Below are positions 45,532 through 54,367 of a stretch of 64,000 nt of DNA, one piece after another. Each line of letters starts with the position of its first letter. The stretch's first letter is position 1. The stretch spans positions 496,001-560,000 of the forward strand of contig NZ_LN650648.1 in the NCBI RefSeq assembly GCF_900002575.1. The letters run 5' to 3'. Source of the DNA: Romboutsia hominis. GTDB lineage: Bacteria; Bacillota; Clostridia; Peptostreptococcales; Peptostreptococcaceae. The notes below the pieces were generated by a model, which did not search any database, had not been told where the DNA came from, and saw only the letters and a program-made list of their open reading frames with translations. The translations under genes and the position numbers were made by a program.

Positions 45532-45576
45532 AAGGAGAATACTTAAAATAAATTTATTTTAAGTAGAATGAAATAA
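45532..45576 (+). promoter_or_regulatory. Unusual leader: distant SD, 24-nt palindrome and two-codon frame before ynzC-like gene
   Basis: SD AAGGAG (45532-45537) is 38 nt before the ATG at 45576. Between them lies a perfect 24-nt palindrome (45541-45564; half-site ACTTAAAATAAA). Folding it out brings the SD to 6 nt from ATG AAA TAA (45568-45576), whose stop overlaps the real ATG as TAATG. Confidence 0.45.
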
Positions 45577-45794
45577 TGTTTGATCAAAAGAAACTAGACA
45601 GAATAAATGAATTAGCTAAAAAGAATAAAGCAGAAGGATTAACAAAAGAAGAAACTATAGAAAGAGAAGGATTAAGAAAAGAATATCTAGAACATTTTAG
45701 AGCGCACTTTAGATCTAGATTAGATAATATAAAGGTAGTATCAAAAGAAGAATACGACGAGCATATGAAAAATAACCAAAATAGTCAAAACTAA
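45576..45794 (+). CDS. DUF896 protein (YnzC/UPF0291 family)
   Basis: 72-aa helical-hairpin protein: DRINELAKKNKAEGLTKEE, then EREGLRKEYLEHFRAHFRS, which is the family signature. B. subtilis YnzC is a small SOS-operon protein of unclear function; no lexA or yneA is seen here. No normal SD lies within 20 nt of the start (see leader feature). It is 58 nt after the MocR gene and 39 nt before the aminopeptidase. Confidence 0.88.
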   Translation: MFDQKKLDRINELAKKNKAEGLTKEETIEREGLRKEYLEHFRAHFRSRLDNIKVVSKEEYDEHMKNNQNSQN

Positions 45795-45833
45795 ATATAA
45801 TATAAATTTAATAATTACTTAAGGAGGGGCAAT

Positions 45834-47228
45834 ATGAATTTAAAGTATGAAGCTAAAAATGCATGGGATATTGAAAGAAGTAAAAATAATATAGAAGATG
45901 TAATGTCTTATTCTAAAGATTACATGCAATTTTTAGACAAAGGAAAAACAGAAAGAACCTCTGCTAGAGAAATAGTAAATATGGCAAAAGAAAATGGATA
46001 CATATCACTAGAGGAAGCTATACAAAAAGGAAAGGTAAATCCAGGAGACAAAATATATGCAGTCAATAAAGATAAATCAGTAGCTATGTTTGTTATGGGT
46101 AAAAAATCTTTAGAAGAAGGTATGAAAGTAGTAGGTGGTCATATAGATGCTCCAAGGATTGACTTAAAACCAAACCCTCTATATCAAGAAGCTAATCTAG
46201 GACTTTTTAAAACTCATTACTATGGAGGAATAAAAAAATATCAATGGACAGCAATACCACTTTCAATATATGGAGTAGTTATCCTAAATGATGGTAAAAA
46301 AATTGATATATGTATAGGTGAAGATGAAGAAGATCCAGTATTTTGTATAACTGACTTACTAGTACATCTTTCAGGAGATCAAATGCAAAAGAAACTTTCT
46401 GAAGGTATAACTGGAGAAGGACTTAACCTACTAGTTGGTCATATGCCGCTTGAAGGCGAAGAAAAAGAAACTGTAGCACAAAATGTATTAAAGATATTAA
46501 ATGAAAAATACAATATGGTAGAAGAAGACTTCTTAAGTGCTGAAATAGAAATAGTACCTTCTGGTCGTGCTCGTCACTTAGGATTTGATAAATCTATGGT
46601 ATTAGCTTATGGGCATGATGATAGAGTTTGTTCATACGGTGCTGTCAAAGCCTTAATAGAAACTACTGAACCTGAATACTGTGCAGTAGCATTATGTGTA
46701 GATAAGGAAGAAGTAGGGTCTCAAGGAAATACTGGTATGCACTCTAAATTCTTTGAAAATACAGTAGCAGAGCTTATAGCTTTAGAAGGAAACTATTGTA
46801 ACTTAAGAGTAAGAAGAGCTATGGCAAATACTAAGGTATTATCGGCTGATGTATCTGCAGGATATGATCCTAATTTCCCAGAGGTGTATGATAAGAGAAA
46901 TTCTGCATACATGGGACATGGTATAGTTTTAAGCAAATATACAGGTGTAAGAGGAAAAAGCGGATGCAATGATGCTAATGCAGAGTTTATGGCAGAAGTA
47001 AGAAGAATATTCAACCAAGGCGAAGTTGTATGGCAAACTGCTGAACTTGGAAAAGTAGACCAAGGTGGTGGTGGAACTATTGCCTATATATTAGCAAACT
47101 ATGGTGCTGAGGTTATAGATTGTGGAGTAGGTGTGTTAAATATGCATGCTCCATATGAAATAGTTTCTAAAGTTGATATATATGAGATGTATAAAGGATA
47201 TAAAGCATTCTTTAACATAAACCTTTAA
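45834..47228 (+). CDS. M18-family aminopeptidase
   Basis: 464-aa zinc aminopeptidase of the aspartyl-aminopeptidase family, processing peptides in the cytoplasm. Metal and catalytic motifs are GGHIDAPRIDLKPNP (first His/Asp), CVDKEEVGSQGNTGM (Glu pair), AYGHDDRVCSYGA and DYNP-like SAGYDPNFPEVYD; the last His is in GVLNMHAPYEI. SD aaggagggg lies 6 nt before ATG. A terminator shared with the convergent LysR gene follows. Confidence 0.92.
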   Translation: MNLKYEAKNAWDIERSKNNIEDVMSYSKDYMQFLDKGKTERTSAREIVNMAKENGYISLEEAIQKGKVNPGDKIYAVNKDKSVAMFVMGKKSLEEGMKVVGGHIDAPRIDLKPNPLYQEANLGLFKTHYYGGIKKYQWTAIPLSIYGVVILNDGKKIDICIGEDEEDPVFCITDLLVHLSGDQMQKKLSEGITGEGLNLLVGHMPLEGEEKETVAQNVLKILNEKYNMVEEDFLSAEIEIVPSGRARHLGFDKSMVLAYGHDDRVCSYGAVKALIETTEPEYCAVALCVDKEEVGSQGNTGMHSKFFENTVAELIALEGNYCNLRVRRAMANTKVLSADVSAGYDPNFPEVYDKRNSAYMGHGIVLSKYTGVRGKSGCNDANAEFMAEVRRIFNQGEVVWQTAELGKVDQGGGGTIAYILANYGAEVIDCGVGVLNMHAPYEIVSKVDIYEMYKGYKAFFNINL

Positions 47229-47254
47229 GTAATATTAGAAGTAATTGACTATTA

Positions 47255-47289
47255 AAAAAGATAGACCTTTTATTTTGGTCTATCTTTTT
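47255..47289. terminator. Bidirectional terminator between the M18 and LysR genes
   Basis: AAAAAGATAGACC pairs with GGTCTATCTTTTT; its right side overlaps the LysR stop codon at 47280-47282. Confidence 0.88.
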
Positions 47290-48185
47290 ATATTGAAATA
47301 TTTATATAGTCCTGTTAAAAATTTATTTTCTAAAGGTGAAAAAACTTTTTTTCTAGAATAAATAAAATAAAACTTTCTTTTAAATTCTATATTTTTTACT
47401 CTATAGATGTTCAGTTTTTTAGATTCTAATTCATCAATGCAAGATATATATGATACAAAAGAAACTCCAAGACCAGATTGTACAAGTTTTTTTATAGATT
47501 CATTAGATTCAAGATGGGCTATTACATCTAGTTTGTCCGTATCGAAATTATTAGATTTTAGCTTATTTATAATTAAATCTTTAGTTCCAGAACCTTCTTT
47601 TCTCATAATAAACTTAAGAGAATATAATAAATCAATATCTATAAATCCATTAGAATTAGGAAGGACAACGTCTAAAGGAGTTATAAGGACTAACTCATCA
47701 TCCATTAAATCTATGTACTCAATTTGTGGGTTGTTAGATTTTGAACCAACAAGTCCGAAACTTATTCTTTCATTTAAGATTTCTGAAATTGCAGACTTAG
47801 AGTCATAGTGACTAATATTAAACTTAACATCTTTAAATTGGTTAGAAAAATTATTTAAAAAATTAGGAATAATATAAGATTCAGGGATAGAACTGCAAAC
47901 TATATCTATAATACCCTCTATTTTTTCGGAATACTCTTTTATATCATAAACTGCTTTTTTACAATTATTTAATATTAATATGGCATGATTGTAAAGTATT
48001 TCTCCTGATTTTGTTAAAGTTAAATTCTTATTATTTCTATTTATAAGAACAGTACCGAGTTCTTTTTCGAGGTTATTAATATGAGAGCTAACTGTTGGTT
48101 GAGTTAAAAATAATTCCTTCGCAGCTTTAGAAAAACTTTCATACTTACAAACTGCAACAAACACTTCCAATTGCTTAAAATCCAA
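47280..48185 (-). CDS. LysR-family transcriptional regulator
   Basis: 301 aa. The N-terminal winged helix (residues 1-60; FKQLEVFVAVCKYESFSKAA, LTQPTVSSHINNLEKELG) precedes a periplasmic-binding-like effector domain of the CysB/CysL sort (GIIDIVCSSIPESYIIP, FIMRKEGSGTKDLI, GLGVSFVSY). The start is TTG 48185 with aaggaggt 8 nt upstream. It stands alone, with no obvious target gene beside it, so the regulon cannot be guessed. Confidence 0.9.
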   Translation of the reverse strand: MDFKQLEVFVAVCKYESFSKAAKELFLTQPTVSSHINNLEKELGTVLINRNNKNLTLTKSGEILYNHAILILNNCKKAVYDIKEYSEKIEGIIDIVCSSIPESYIIPNFLNNFSNQFKDVKFNISHYDSKSAISEILNERISFGLVGSKSNNPQIEYIDLMDDELVLITPLDVVLPNSNGFIDIDLLYSLKFIMRKEGSGTKDLIINKLKSNNFDTDKLDVIAHLESNESIKKLVQSGLGVSFVSYISCIDELESKKLNIYRVKNIEFKRKFYFIYSRKKVFSPLENKFLTGLYKYFNIKR

Positions 48186-48214
48186 GACAAAACCTCCTTA
48201 TATTGTTTATAAGT

Positions 48215-48223
48215 ATTATAGCA
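48215..48223 (-). promoter_or_regulatory. Extended -10 promoter of the LysR gene
   Basis: TGC-TATAAT on the minus strand 30 nt before the start, similar to the nadK promoter. Confidence 0.5.
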
Positions 48224-48384
48224 TAGTATAAAAATGACCTGTTACAAAATCATTACAAAATACATAAAAGTATTATTATTATTATATAAATAGTATATAA
48301 TCATATAAATGATAGACTAGAATAATTATGTGTAAAATAAAATCGGAAAAAATAAGTGTTAATAAACAAAAGGAGGACTAATTT

Positions 48385-49092
48385 ATGAAGCTACGGAAAT
48401 TATTATATAGCATCATTATCATTAGTGCATTTGTAACGGGATGTAGTAAGAGCGAGAATATTAATACAAATGAAAGCCTACCTAATGAAGAAATGAAACA
48501 TAGGATGATGACGAAGGTTCAAAATAATGTTAATGAGATAATGAATAAAGACTATGAATATGTTATAGAAAATATGGGGAAACCATATTGTACGACTTAT
48601 TACATAGACTCGGATAATCCAAGGGAAATAAGGGATAAAAGGCTTATATATCCAAAATATACTGAAGGTAATAAGTTAGATAAGAGTGCTTTATATATAA
48701 ATTTAAGAGATGATCATGTTGTAGAAGTACAAACCTATGAGATATCTAAAGAAGATTTAAATGAAAAATATATTAATGATGGTGCTGATATAATTGTAGA
48801 TAGATATAATTATGCATTACCTATATCATTAAGCAGTGTAGAAAAAATAGATATTAACAATTTCATAGGAAAGGATACAAGGTTAGTATATGAATACTTT
48901 GGTGATAAATCCCCAAGTTTAGAAGCATATAGCAAGGCAGGTAATAGAAATATAGATTTGTATGAAGTTGAAAGTAGCGGAGAGATTAAATTACTAGTAA
49001 TTTTTAGCAAAGAAAATAAGATAGAGGATATAAAAATCATTAATCAAGAAAAACTTGTTAATATATTAAAGCAATATTTAGATAATAAATAA
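48385..49092 (+). CDS. Lipoprotein of unknown function
   Basis: 235 aa. Lys/Arg N-terminus, hydrophobic core and lipobox VTGC (Cys20) predict an exported lipoprotein. The mature part has two halves with similar beginnings: NKDYEYVIENMGKPYCTTYY near 52-71 and FIGKDTRLVYEYFGDKSP near 156-173, suggesting duplicated SmpA/BamE- or PepSY-like folds, which is a guess. SD aaggagga lies before ATG. No known name. Confidence 0.75.
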   Translation: MKLRKLLYSIIIISAFVTGCSKSENINTNESLPNEEMKHRMMTKVQNNVNEIMNKDYEYVIENMGKPYCTTYYIDSDNPREIRDKRLIYPKYTEGNKLDKSALYINLRDDHVVEVQTYEISKEDLNEKYINDGADIIVDRYNYALPISLSSVEKIDINNFIGKDTRLVYEYFGDKSPSLEAYSKAGNRNIDLYEVESSGEIKLLVIFSKENKIEDIKIINQEKLVNILKQYLDNK

Positions 49093-49113
49093 GTTTTTTT
49101 TGGTTAAATTAAT

Positions 49114-49134
49114 CCTAAATACTAAGTATTTAGG
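49114..49134 (+). promoter_or_regulatory. Palindrome overlapping the SD of the 60-aa gene
   Basis: CCTAAATACT-A-AGTATTTAGG; the right end supplies the first AGG of AGGAGG (49132-49137), so folding would mask the SD. Confidence 0.4.
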
Positions 49135-49145
49135 AGGAAGTAATA

Positions 49146-49328
49146 ATGAATAACAATAAAAATAGATTAAAAGATAGACCTAAGACCAAATCTGAAAGGA
49201 GAAACATGCTTTCAGAGCATGGATCAGAACTAGGGATAAAAGATGGTCTTCATATAGGAGCAAAAGATAGTGGAAGCAATAGGACTAAGACATCAAAACT
49301 TTATAGCAAAGTAAAGAAAAAGGATTAA
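49146..49328 (+). CDS. Small basic protein of unknown function
   Basis: 60 aa, rich in Lys/Arg/Ser/Gly (NRLKDRPKTKSERRNMLSEH, then GIKDGLHIGAKDSG). Hydrophilic, no Cys, probably disordered. SD aggagg 8 nt before ATG overlaps a palindrome. A terminator follows. Composition resembles small spore or nucleic-acid-binding proteins, but no family is recognised. Confidence 0.62.
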   Translation: MNNNKNRLKDRPKTKSERRNMLSEHGSELGIKDGLHIGAKDSGSNRTKTSKLYSKVKKKD

Positions 49329-49331
49329 GCT

Positions 49332-49369
49332 TAAAGGAGCGATTAATTTGTAATTAGTCGCTCTTTTAA
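49332..49369. terminator. Terminator after the 60-aa gene
   Basis: TTAAAGGAGCGATTAATT pairs with AATTAGTCGCTCTTTTAA (one G-U). Confidence 0.82.
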
Positions 49370-49392
49370 ATTTAGACAAGGAAGGTAAATCA

Positions 49393-50271
49393 ATGATAAG
49401 TGAAATATTAATAACAGGCATAGCAGTTGGTATTACATATAAATTTTTAAAAAGAGAAGCAACTACATTAGAAAAAATAGAATATAATATAGAAGATGAA
49501 AAGATACCTAAAGAATTTGATAATTATAAAATATTACAAATTAGTGATTTACATAATAAAACATTTGGAAAAGGTAATATAAAACTTATAGAAGAGATAG
49601 ACAAAATAAATCCAGATATAATAGTAATTACTGGAGATTTAGTAGATGGAGAAAAAGATAATTTTAAAGTGGCTCTAGACTTAATTGATTATATATCTTG
49701 TAAATATAAAGTAGTCCATGTAGTTGGAAATCACGAGCAGAAATCTCTTAATAAGAAATATAAAAAAGAATATAAAGAATATTTTAGATTACTTAAAGAT
49801 AAAGACATAATAGATTTAGATAATGATAAGATAAAAGTTAATAAAGGAAGTAGTTATATAAATTTATATGGGGTAGTAGTACCGCTAGAATATTATCCAT
49901 ATTTTTTCAGTAACTATAGAAATAAAAATAAAGCTTTAGATAAAAATTTCATGGATGAAAGTTTAGGTAAAATAGATAAAAATAGCTACAATATATTACT
50001 TGCTCATAATCCATTCTTTTTTGAAAATTATTCTAATTGGGGAGCAGATTTGGTACTTTCAGGACATGTTCATGGAGGAATAGTAAGGATACCTAAAATA
50101 GGAGGGGTGCTTTCACCAAATAGAGAGTTTTTCCCAAAATACGATTTAGGTGAATATAATCTTAATGGATCTAAGATGATTTTAAGTAAAGGATTAGGCG
50201 GTTCTAAGGTAGTAATAAGAATAAATTGTAAGCCTGAAATAGTACAAATAAACTTAAAGTCAAAAAAATAG
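49393..50271 (+). CDS. Metallophosphoesterase (YaeI/YkuE-like)
   Basis: 292 aa. Motifs are QISDLHNKTFG, ITGDLVDGE, VVGNHEQKS, LLAHNPFFF and LSGHVHGGIVRIP, the full calcineurin-like set. The N-terminal 18 residues are hydrophobic and may insert in the membrane, as in YkuE/YaeI-type enzymes that act on lipids or wall precursors. The segment LSPNREFFPKYDLGEY is typical of that group. SD gaaggt precedes ATG. Substrate unknown. Confidence 0.87.
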   Translation: MISEILITGIAVGITYKFLKREATTLEKIEYNIEDEKIPKEFDNYKILQISDLHNKTFGKGNIKLIEEIDKINPDIIVITGDLVDGEKDNFKVALDLIDYISCKYKVVHVVGNHEQKSLNKKYKKEYKEYFRLLKDKDIIDLDNDKIKVNKGSSYINLYGVVVPLEYYPYFFSNYRNKNKALDKNFMDESLGKIDKNSYNILLAHNPFFFENYSNWGADLVLSGHVHGGIVRIPKIGGVLSPNREFFPKYDLGEYNLNGSKMILSKGLGGSKVVIRINCKPEIVQINLKSKK

Positions 50272-50286
50272 TACTTATAAATAAAA

Positions 50287-50313
50287 AAGTTCTAACTGTT
50301 ATAGTTAGAACTT
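50287..50313. terminator. Terminator between metallophosphoesterase and tRNA-Leu
   Basis: AAGTTCTAACT pairs with AGTTAGAACTT; the U-tract on the minus strand (CTTTTTTATT) makes it mainly the tRNA terminator. Confidence 0.75.
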
Positions 50314-50316
50314 AAA

Positions 50317-50403
50317 TGGTGCCGAATGTGGGACTCGAACCCACACGATAATACTATCAACAGATTTTGAGTCTGTCGTGTCTGCCATTCCACCAATTCG
50401 GCA
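50317..50403 (-). tRNA. tRNA-Leu (CAA)
   Basis: Class II tRNA with a long variable arm. Acceptor TGCCGAA/TTCGGCA, anticodon stem ACAGA/TCTGT with loop CTCAAAA giving CAA (reads UUG), T-arm GTGGG-TTCGAGT-CCCAC. CCA is encoded (50317-50319). Confidence 0.97.
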
Positions 50404-50554
50404 AGTATTAGTATATAAATATTGTAGCAACTTAATGAAACGTTTGCAACATATTTATGGTTAATATACTTTTAATATTATGGTAATATAAATAGTATAA
50501 GAGTGGTATATAATAACTATTATACTAGATAGACAAAAACTAGGAGTGATAAAT

Positions 50555-53203
50555 TTGAATAAGAGATTAATTATAATAGATGGGAACTCTATAATAAATA
50601 GAGCATTTTATGCATTACCAGAAATGACTAATAAGGAAGGGCTAAGAACAAATGCTATATATGGATTTACAACAATGTTATTTAAGATAATAGATACATA
50701 TAAGCCTACTCACATGAGTGTTGCATTTGATAGAAAGGCTCCTACATTTAGACATTTAGAGTTTGATGAATATAAAGCTGGAAGAAAGAAAATGCCAGAT
50801 GAATTAAGAGAACAATTTGAACCATTAAAAGATTTATTGGACAAATTTAATATAAATAGATTAGAAATAGATGGTTATGAAGCTGATGATATAATAGGAA
50901 CAGTATCAAGGCTAGGTGAAGAAAATGGATACAATGTATACATAGTTACAGGAGATAAAGATGCTATACAGTTAGCATCAGATAAGACTACAACTTTAAT
51001 AACTAAAAAAGGTGTAGGAGAAGTTGAAGAGTATAATTTTGATTCTGTAATGGAAAAATATGAAATGACTCCAACTCAATTTATAGACTTAAAAGGTCTT
51101 ATGGGGGATAAATCGGATAATATACCAGGGGTACCAGGTATAGGTGAAAAAACAGGGATAAAACTTATTAAAGAATATTCTAGCATAGAAAATATAATAG
51201 AAAATGTAGAAAACCTAAAAGGTAGTGTGAAAAAGAAAATAGAAGAAAATAAAGAACTTGCCATAATGAGTAAGAGGTTAGCTACTATAATAAGAGATGT
51301 GCCTATAGAAATAAATCTAGATGATTTAGAATATGGAGATTATGATAAAGATAAGGTAATAGAATCATTTAGGAATTTAGGTTTTACAAGTTTATTATCT
51401 AGACTATCTAGCATAGATGGAGGAAATGAAACAGAGGAAATTGAGTCTAATCTAAATATAAAAAAATTAGAAAATATAGACGCATTTATAAATGATATTA
51501 AAAAAGAAGGAAAGCTATACATAGATACTGTAAGTAGACAAGGGAACATATTAGAAAAAAATATTATACATATTTTTATAAGTGTAGATGGAACTAATAT
51601 ATATTATATAAATGAAGAAGAGATAAATAAGCTAGAAGAAGTACTTGTAAGTAAGGAAGTAAAGAAATTTGGATATAATTTAAAAGAGGATTATATAGCT
51701 TTAAGACCTTATAATATAAAATTAGAGAACATGCACTTTGATATAACAATAGCAGAGTATTTAATAGATTCAGCATCATCTACATCTTATGAATGTAGTG
51801 CAATAGCTATGAAATATCTTACTAAAAAAGTTAAGTCAAAAGAAGAGTTGCTAGGTAAGGGTGTAAAAGCAAAAAAATATGAGGATTTAGAATTAGAAGA
51901 GCTATGTGATTATATAGGAAAAGTTATAAATACAGTATATGAAGTATATCCTATAATGGAAAAAAGCATAAAAGAAAGTGAAATGGATGGATTACTTTAT
52001 CATGTTGAAATGCCTTTAGTAGAAGTTTTAGGTGAGATGGAATATCAAGGAATAAAGGTTGATAAAGAAAAATTACATGAATTAGGTATAGAATTTAAAA
52101 CTATAATTAAAAAATTAGAACAAGAAATATATGATATAGCTGGAGAAGAATTTAATATAAATTCACCAAAACAATTAGGTGTTATATTATTTGAAAAGCT
52201 AGAATTACCTATAATCAAGAAAACTAAAACAGGGTATTCAACAAATGCAGAAGTATTAGAGAAGCTAAGGGATAAAAGTCCAATAATAGATAAAATAACA
52301 GAGTATAGACAAATTGTTAAGTTAAATTCAACTTATGTTGAAGGCTTATTAGCTATAATAAATCCATTAGATGGTAGGATACATTCATCATTTAATCAAA
52401 CTATAACTACAACAGGAAGAATTTCATCAACAGAGCCAAATCTTCAAAATATACCTGTTAAACTTGAAATGGGAAGAAACATAAGAAAGGTATTTATATC
52501 AGATGAAAGTTGTAGCTTAGTTGATGCGGATTATTCTCAAGTAGAATTAAGAGTATTAGCTCACATGAGTCAAGATGAAACTATGATAGAAGCATTTAAA
52601 AACAATGAAGATATACATACAAAAACAGCATCACAAGTGTTTAATGTTAATATGGATGAAGTTACAAGTAAGCAAAGAAGTGATGCAAAAGCTGTAAACT
52701 TTGGTATAGTTTATGGAAAAAGTGATTTTGGACTATCAGAGGATTTACATATACCTGTAAAGCAAGCTAAAGAATATATAGAAAACTACTTTAATAAATA
52801 TAGTAAAATAAAAGATTTTATGGATAAGGTAGTAGAAAATGCAACAGAAAATGGATATATAACTACTATACAAAATAGAAGAAGATATATTCCAGAACTT
52901 AAATCAAGTAACTTTATGCTAAGAAATGCAGGTAAAAGAGCTGCAATGAACGCGCCTATACAAGGTAGTGCAGCTGATATAATAAAAATAGCTATGGTAA
53001 ATGTTTACAAGAAGTTAGAAGAAAGACAATTAAAGTCAAAATTAATACTTCAAGTACACGATGAACTTATAGTAGAAGCTTATGATGATGAAGTAGAAGA
53101 AGTTAAAAAAATAGTTAAAGATGAAATGGAAAATGCAGTTAACATGGATGTGCATTTAGATGTAGATTTAAATATAGGTAATTCTTGGTATGAAACAAAG
53201 TAG
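50555..53203 (+). CDS. polA: DNA polymerase I
   Basis: 882 aa. Domains are a 5'-nuclease (about 1-290; IIDGNSIINRAFYA, YEADDIIG, GDKSDNIPGVPGIGEKT), a 3'-5' exonuclease-fold region (about 300-470) and polymerase (about 480-882; DADYSQVELRVLAH, RSDAKAVNFGIVYG, QVHDELIVE). The first exonuclease motif reads YIDTVS rather than DxE, so proofreading is probably lost, as in many Firmicutes. TTG 50555 is preferred (aggag 8 nt upstream); the in-frame GTG at 50546 overlaps the SD. First gene of polA-coaE-slt-SBP. Confidence 0.95.
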   Translation: MNKRLIIIDGNSIINRAFYALPEMTNKEGLRTNAIYGFTTMLFKIIDTYKPTHMSVAFDRKAPTFRHLEFDEYKAGRKKMPDELREQFEPLKDLLDKFNINRLEIDGYEADDIIGTVSRLGEENGYNVYIVTGDKDAIQLASDKTTTLITKKGVGEVEEYNFDSVMEKYEMTPTQFIDLKGLMGDKSDNIPGVPGIGEKTGIKLIKEYSSIENIIENVENLKGSVKKKIEENKELAIMSKRLATIIRDVPIEINLDDLEYGDYDKDKVIESFRNLGFTSLLSRLSSIDGGNETEEIESNLNIKKLENIDAFINDIKKEGKLYIDTVSRQGNILEKNIIHIFISVDGTNIYYINEEEINKLEEVLVSKEVKKFGYNLKEDYIALRPYNIKLENMHFDITIAEYLIDSASSTSYECSAIAMKYLTKKVKSKEELLGKGVKAKKYEDLELEELCDYIGKVINTVYEVYPIMEKSIKESEMDGLLYHVEMPLVEVLGEMEYQGIKVDKEKLHELGIEFKTIIKKLEQEIYDIAGEEFNINSPKQLGVILFEKLELPIIKKTKTGYSTNAEVLEKLRDKSPIIDKITEYRQIVKLNSTYVEGLLAIINPLDGRIHSSFNQTITTTGRISSTEPNLQNIPVKLEMGRNIRKVFISDESCSLVDADYSQVELRVLAHMSQDETMIEAFKNNEDIHTKTASQVFNVNMDEVTSKQRSDAKAVNFGIVYGKSDFGLSEDLHIPVKQAKEYIENYFNKYSKIKDFMDKVVENATENGYITTIQNRRRYIPELKSSNFMLRNAGKRAAMNAPIQGSAADIIKIAMVNVYKKLEERQLKSKLILQVHDELIVEAYDDEVEEVKKIVKDEMENAVNMDVHLDVDLNIGNSWYETK

Positions 53204-53211
53204 GTGAGTAT

Positions 53212-53814
53212 ATGCTAATATTAGGACTTACAGGGAATATAGGCTGTGGAAAAAGTAGCCTATCTAATATATTTAAGAGTAAAAACATAGAAGTAATAGA
53301 TGCAGATATAATTTCAAGGAATATATTTGAAGATAATTTGCTTCTTGAAGAAGTATTCGATAAATTTGGAATGTATATAAAAAGAGAAGATGGGACTTTA
53401 GATAGAAAGGCACTTGGTAATATAGTTTTCAACAATGAAGAAAAACTTATAGAATTAAATAATTTAACCCATCCTAAAATTTATGAGAAGATAATTAGTA
53501 AAATTGAAGAATATAGGTTAAAACATAACGATATTATTTTAATTGATGGAGCATTATTAATTGAAGGTGGATATTTAGATGTAGTAGATAAATTACTAGT
53601 TGTAACATGTAATCAAGATATACAGATAGAAAGAATACAAAAAAGGGATAATTGTACAAAAGATGAAGCTTTAAGTCGCATAATGTCTCAAATGAGTCAA
53701 GAAGAAAAAATCAAATATGCAGACTATACAATAGATAATTCCTATTCATTTGAAGAATTAGAGATAAAAGCTAACCAACTCATTGAATATATAAAGGAGA
53801 ATTGGTGTGAATAA
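53212..53814 (+). CDS. coaE: Dephospho-CoA kinase
   Basis: Last step of CoA synthesis. 200 aa with P-loop GLTGNIGCGKSS at the N-terminus, DADIISR, IDGALLIEGG and QIERIQKRDN. Start 8 nt after the polA stop, with aggtgag overlapping that stop. The polA-coaE order is common in Firmicutes. Confidence 0.95.
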   Translation: MLILGLTGNIGCGKSSLSNIFKSKNIEVIDADIISRNIFEDNLLLEEVFDKFGMYIKREDGTLDRKALGNIVFNNEEKLIELNNLTHPKIYEKIISKIEEYRLKHNDIILIDGALLIEGGYLDVVDKLLVVTCNQDIQIERIQKRDNCTKDEALSRIMSQMSQEEKIKYADYTIDNSYSFEELEIKANQLIEYIKENWCE

Positions 53815-54367
53815 TAAAAAGATACTTATAATATTATCTATCTCATTGATTATATTAACTGGTTTTTTAATAGAAACTAAAACAATACATAAAATCTTAT
53901 ACCCTAAAAAGTATTCAGATTATGTAGAAAGATACTCAAAAGAATTTAATATAGAAGAAAATTTAGTCTATAGTATTATGAAGGCTGAAAGTAAATTTAA
54001 AAAGGATGCCATATCTAATAAGGGAGCGAAAGGATTAATGCAAATAAGTGATATAACTAGAAATTGGGCTATAGATGAGCTTAATCTAGAAAATAATATA
54101 GATATATTTGATCCTGAAACTAACATAAAAATAGGATGTTGGTATTTAAATAAGCTATATAAAGAATTTGGAAACTTGGATTTAGTTGTAGCAGCATACA
54201 ATGGTGGTTCAGGTAACGTTAATAAATGGCTTGGAAATAATGAGTATAGCAAGGATGGTAAAATGCTTCACAATATACCATTTACAGAAACATCTAACTA
54301 TTTAGATAAAGTCAAAAATAATTATAAAAACTATAATAGTATATATGGCAAGGAAGGAAAAAACTAA
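53807..54367 (+). CDS. Soluble lytic murein transglycosylase-like protein
   Basis: 186 aa, GTG start overlapping coaE by 8 nt after aaggaga. An N-terminal membrane anchor (about 5-22) precedes an SLT domain: MKAESKF with catalytic Glu61, GAKGLMQIS, NIKIGCWYLNKLY and AAYNGGSGNV. It would cleave peptidoglycan glycan strands with 1,6-anhydro product formation outside the membrane. The next gene starts on its stop (TAATG). Confidence 0.93.
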   Translation: MNNKKILIILSISLIILTGFLIETKTIHKILYPKKYSDYVERYSKEFNIEENLVYSIMKAESKFKKDAISNKGAKGLMQISDITRNWAIDELNLENNIDIFDPETNIKIGCWYLNKLYKEFGNLDLVVAAYNGGSGNVNKWLGNNEYSKDGKMLHNIPFTETSNYLDKVKNNYKNYNSIYGKEGKN

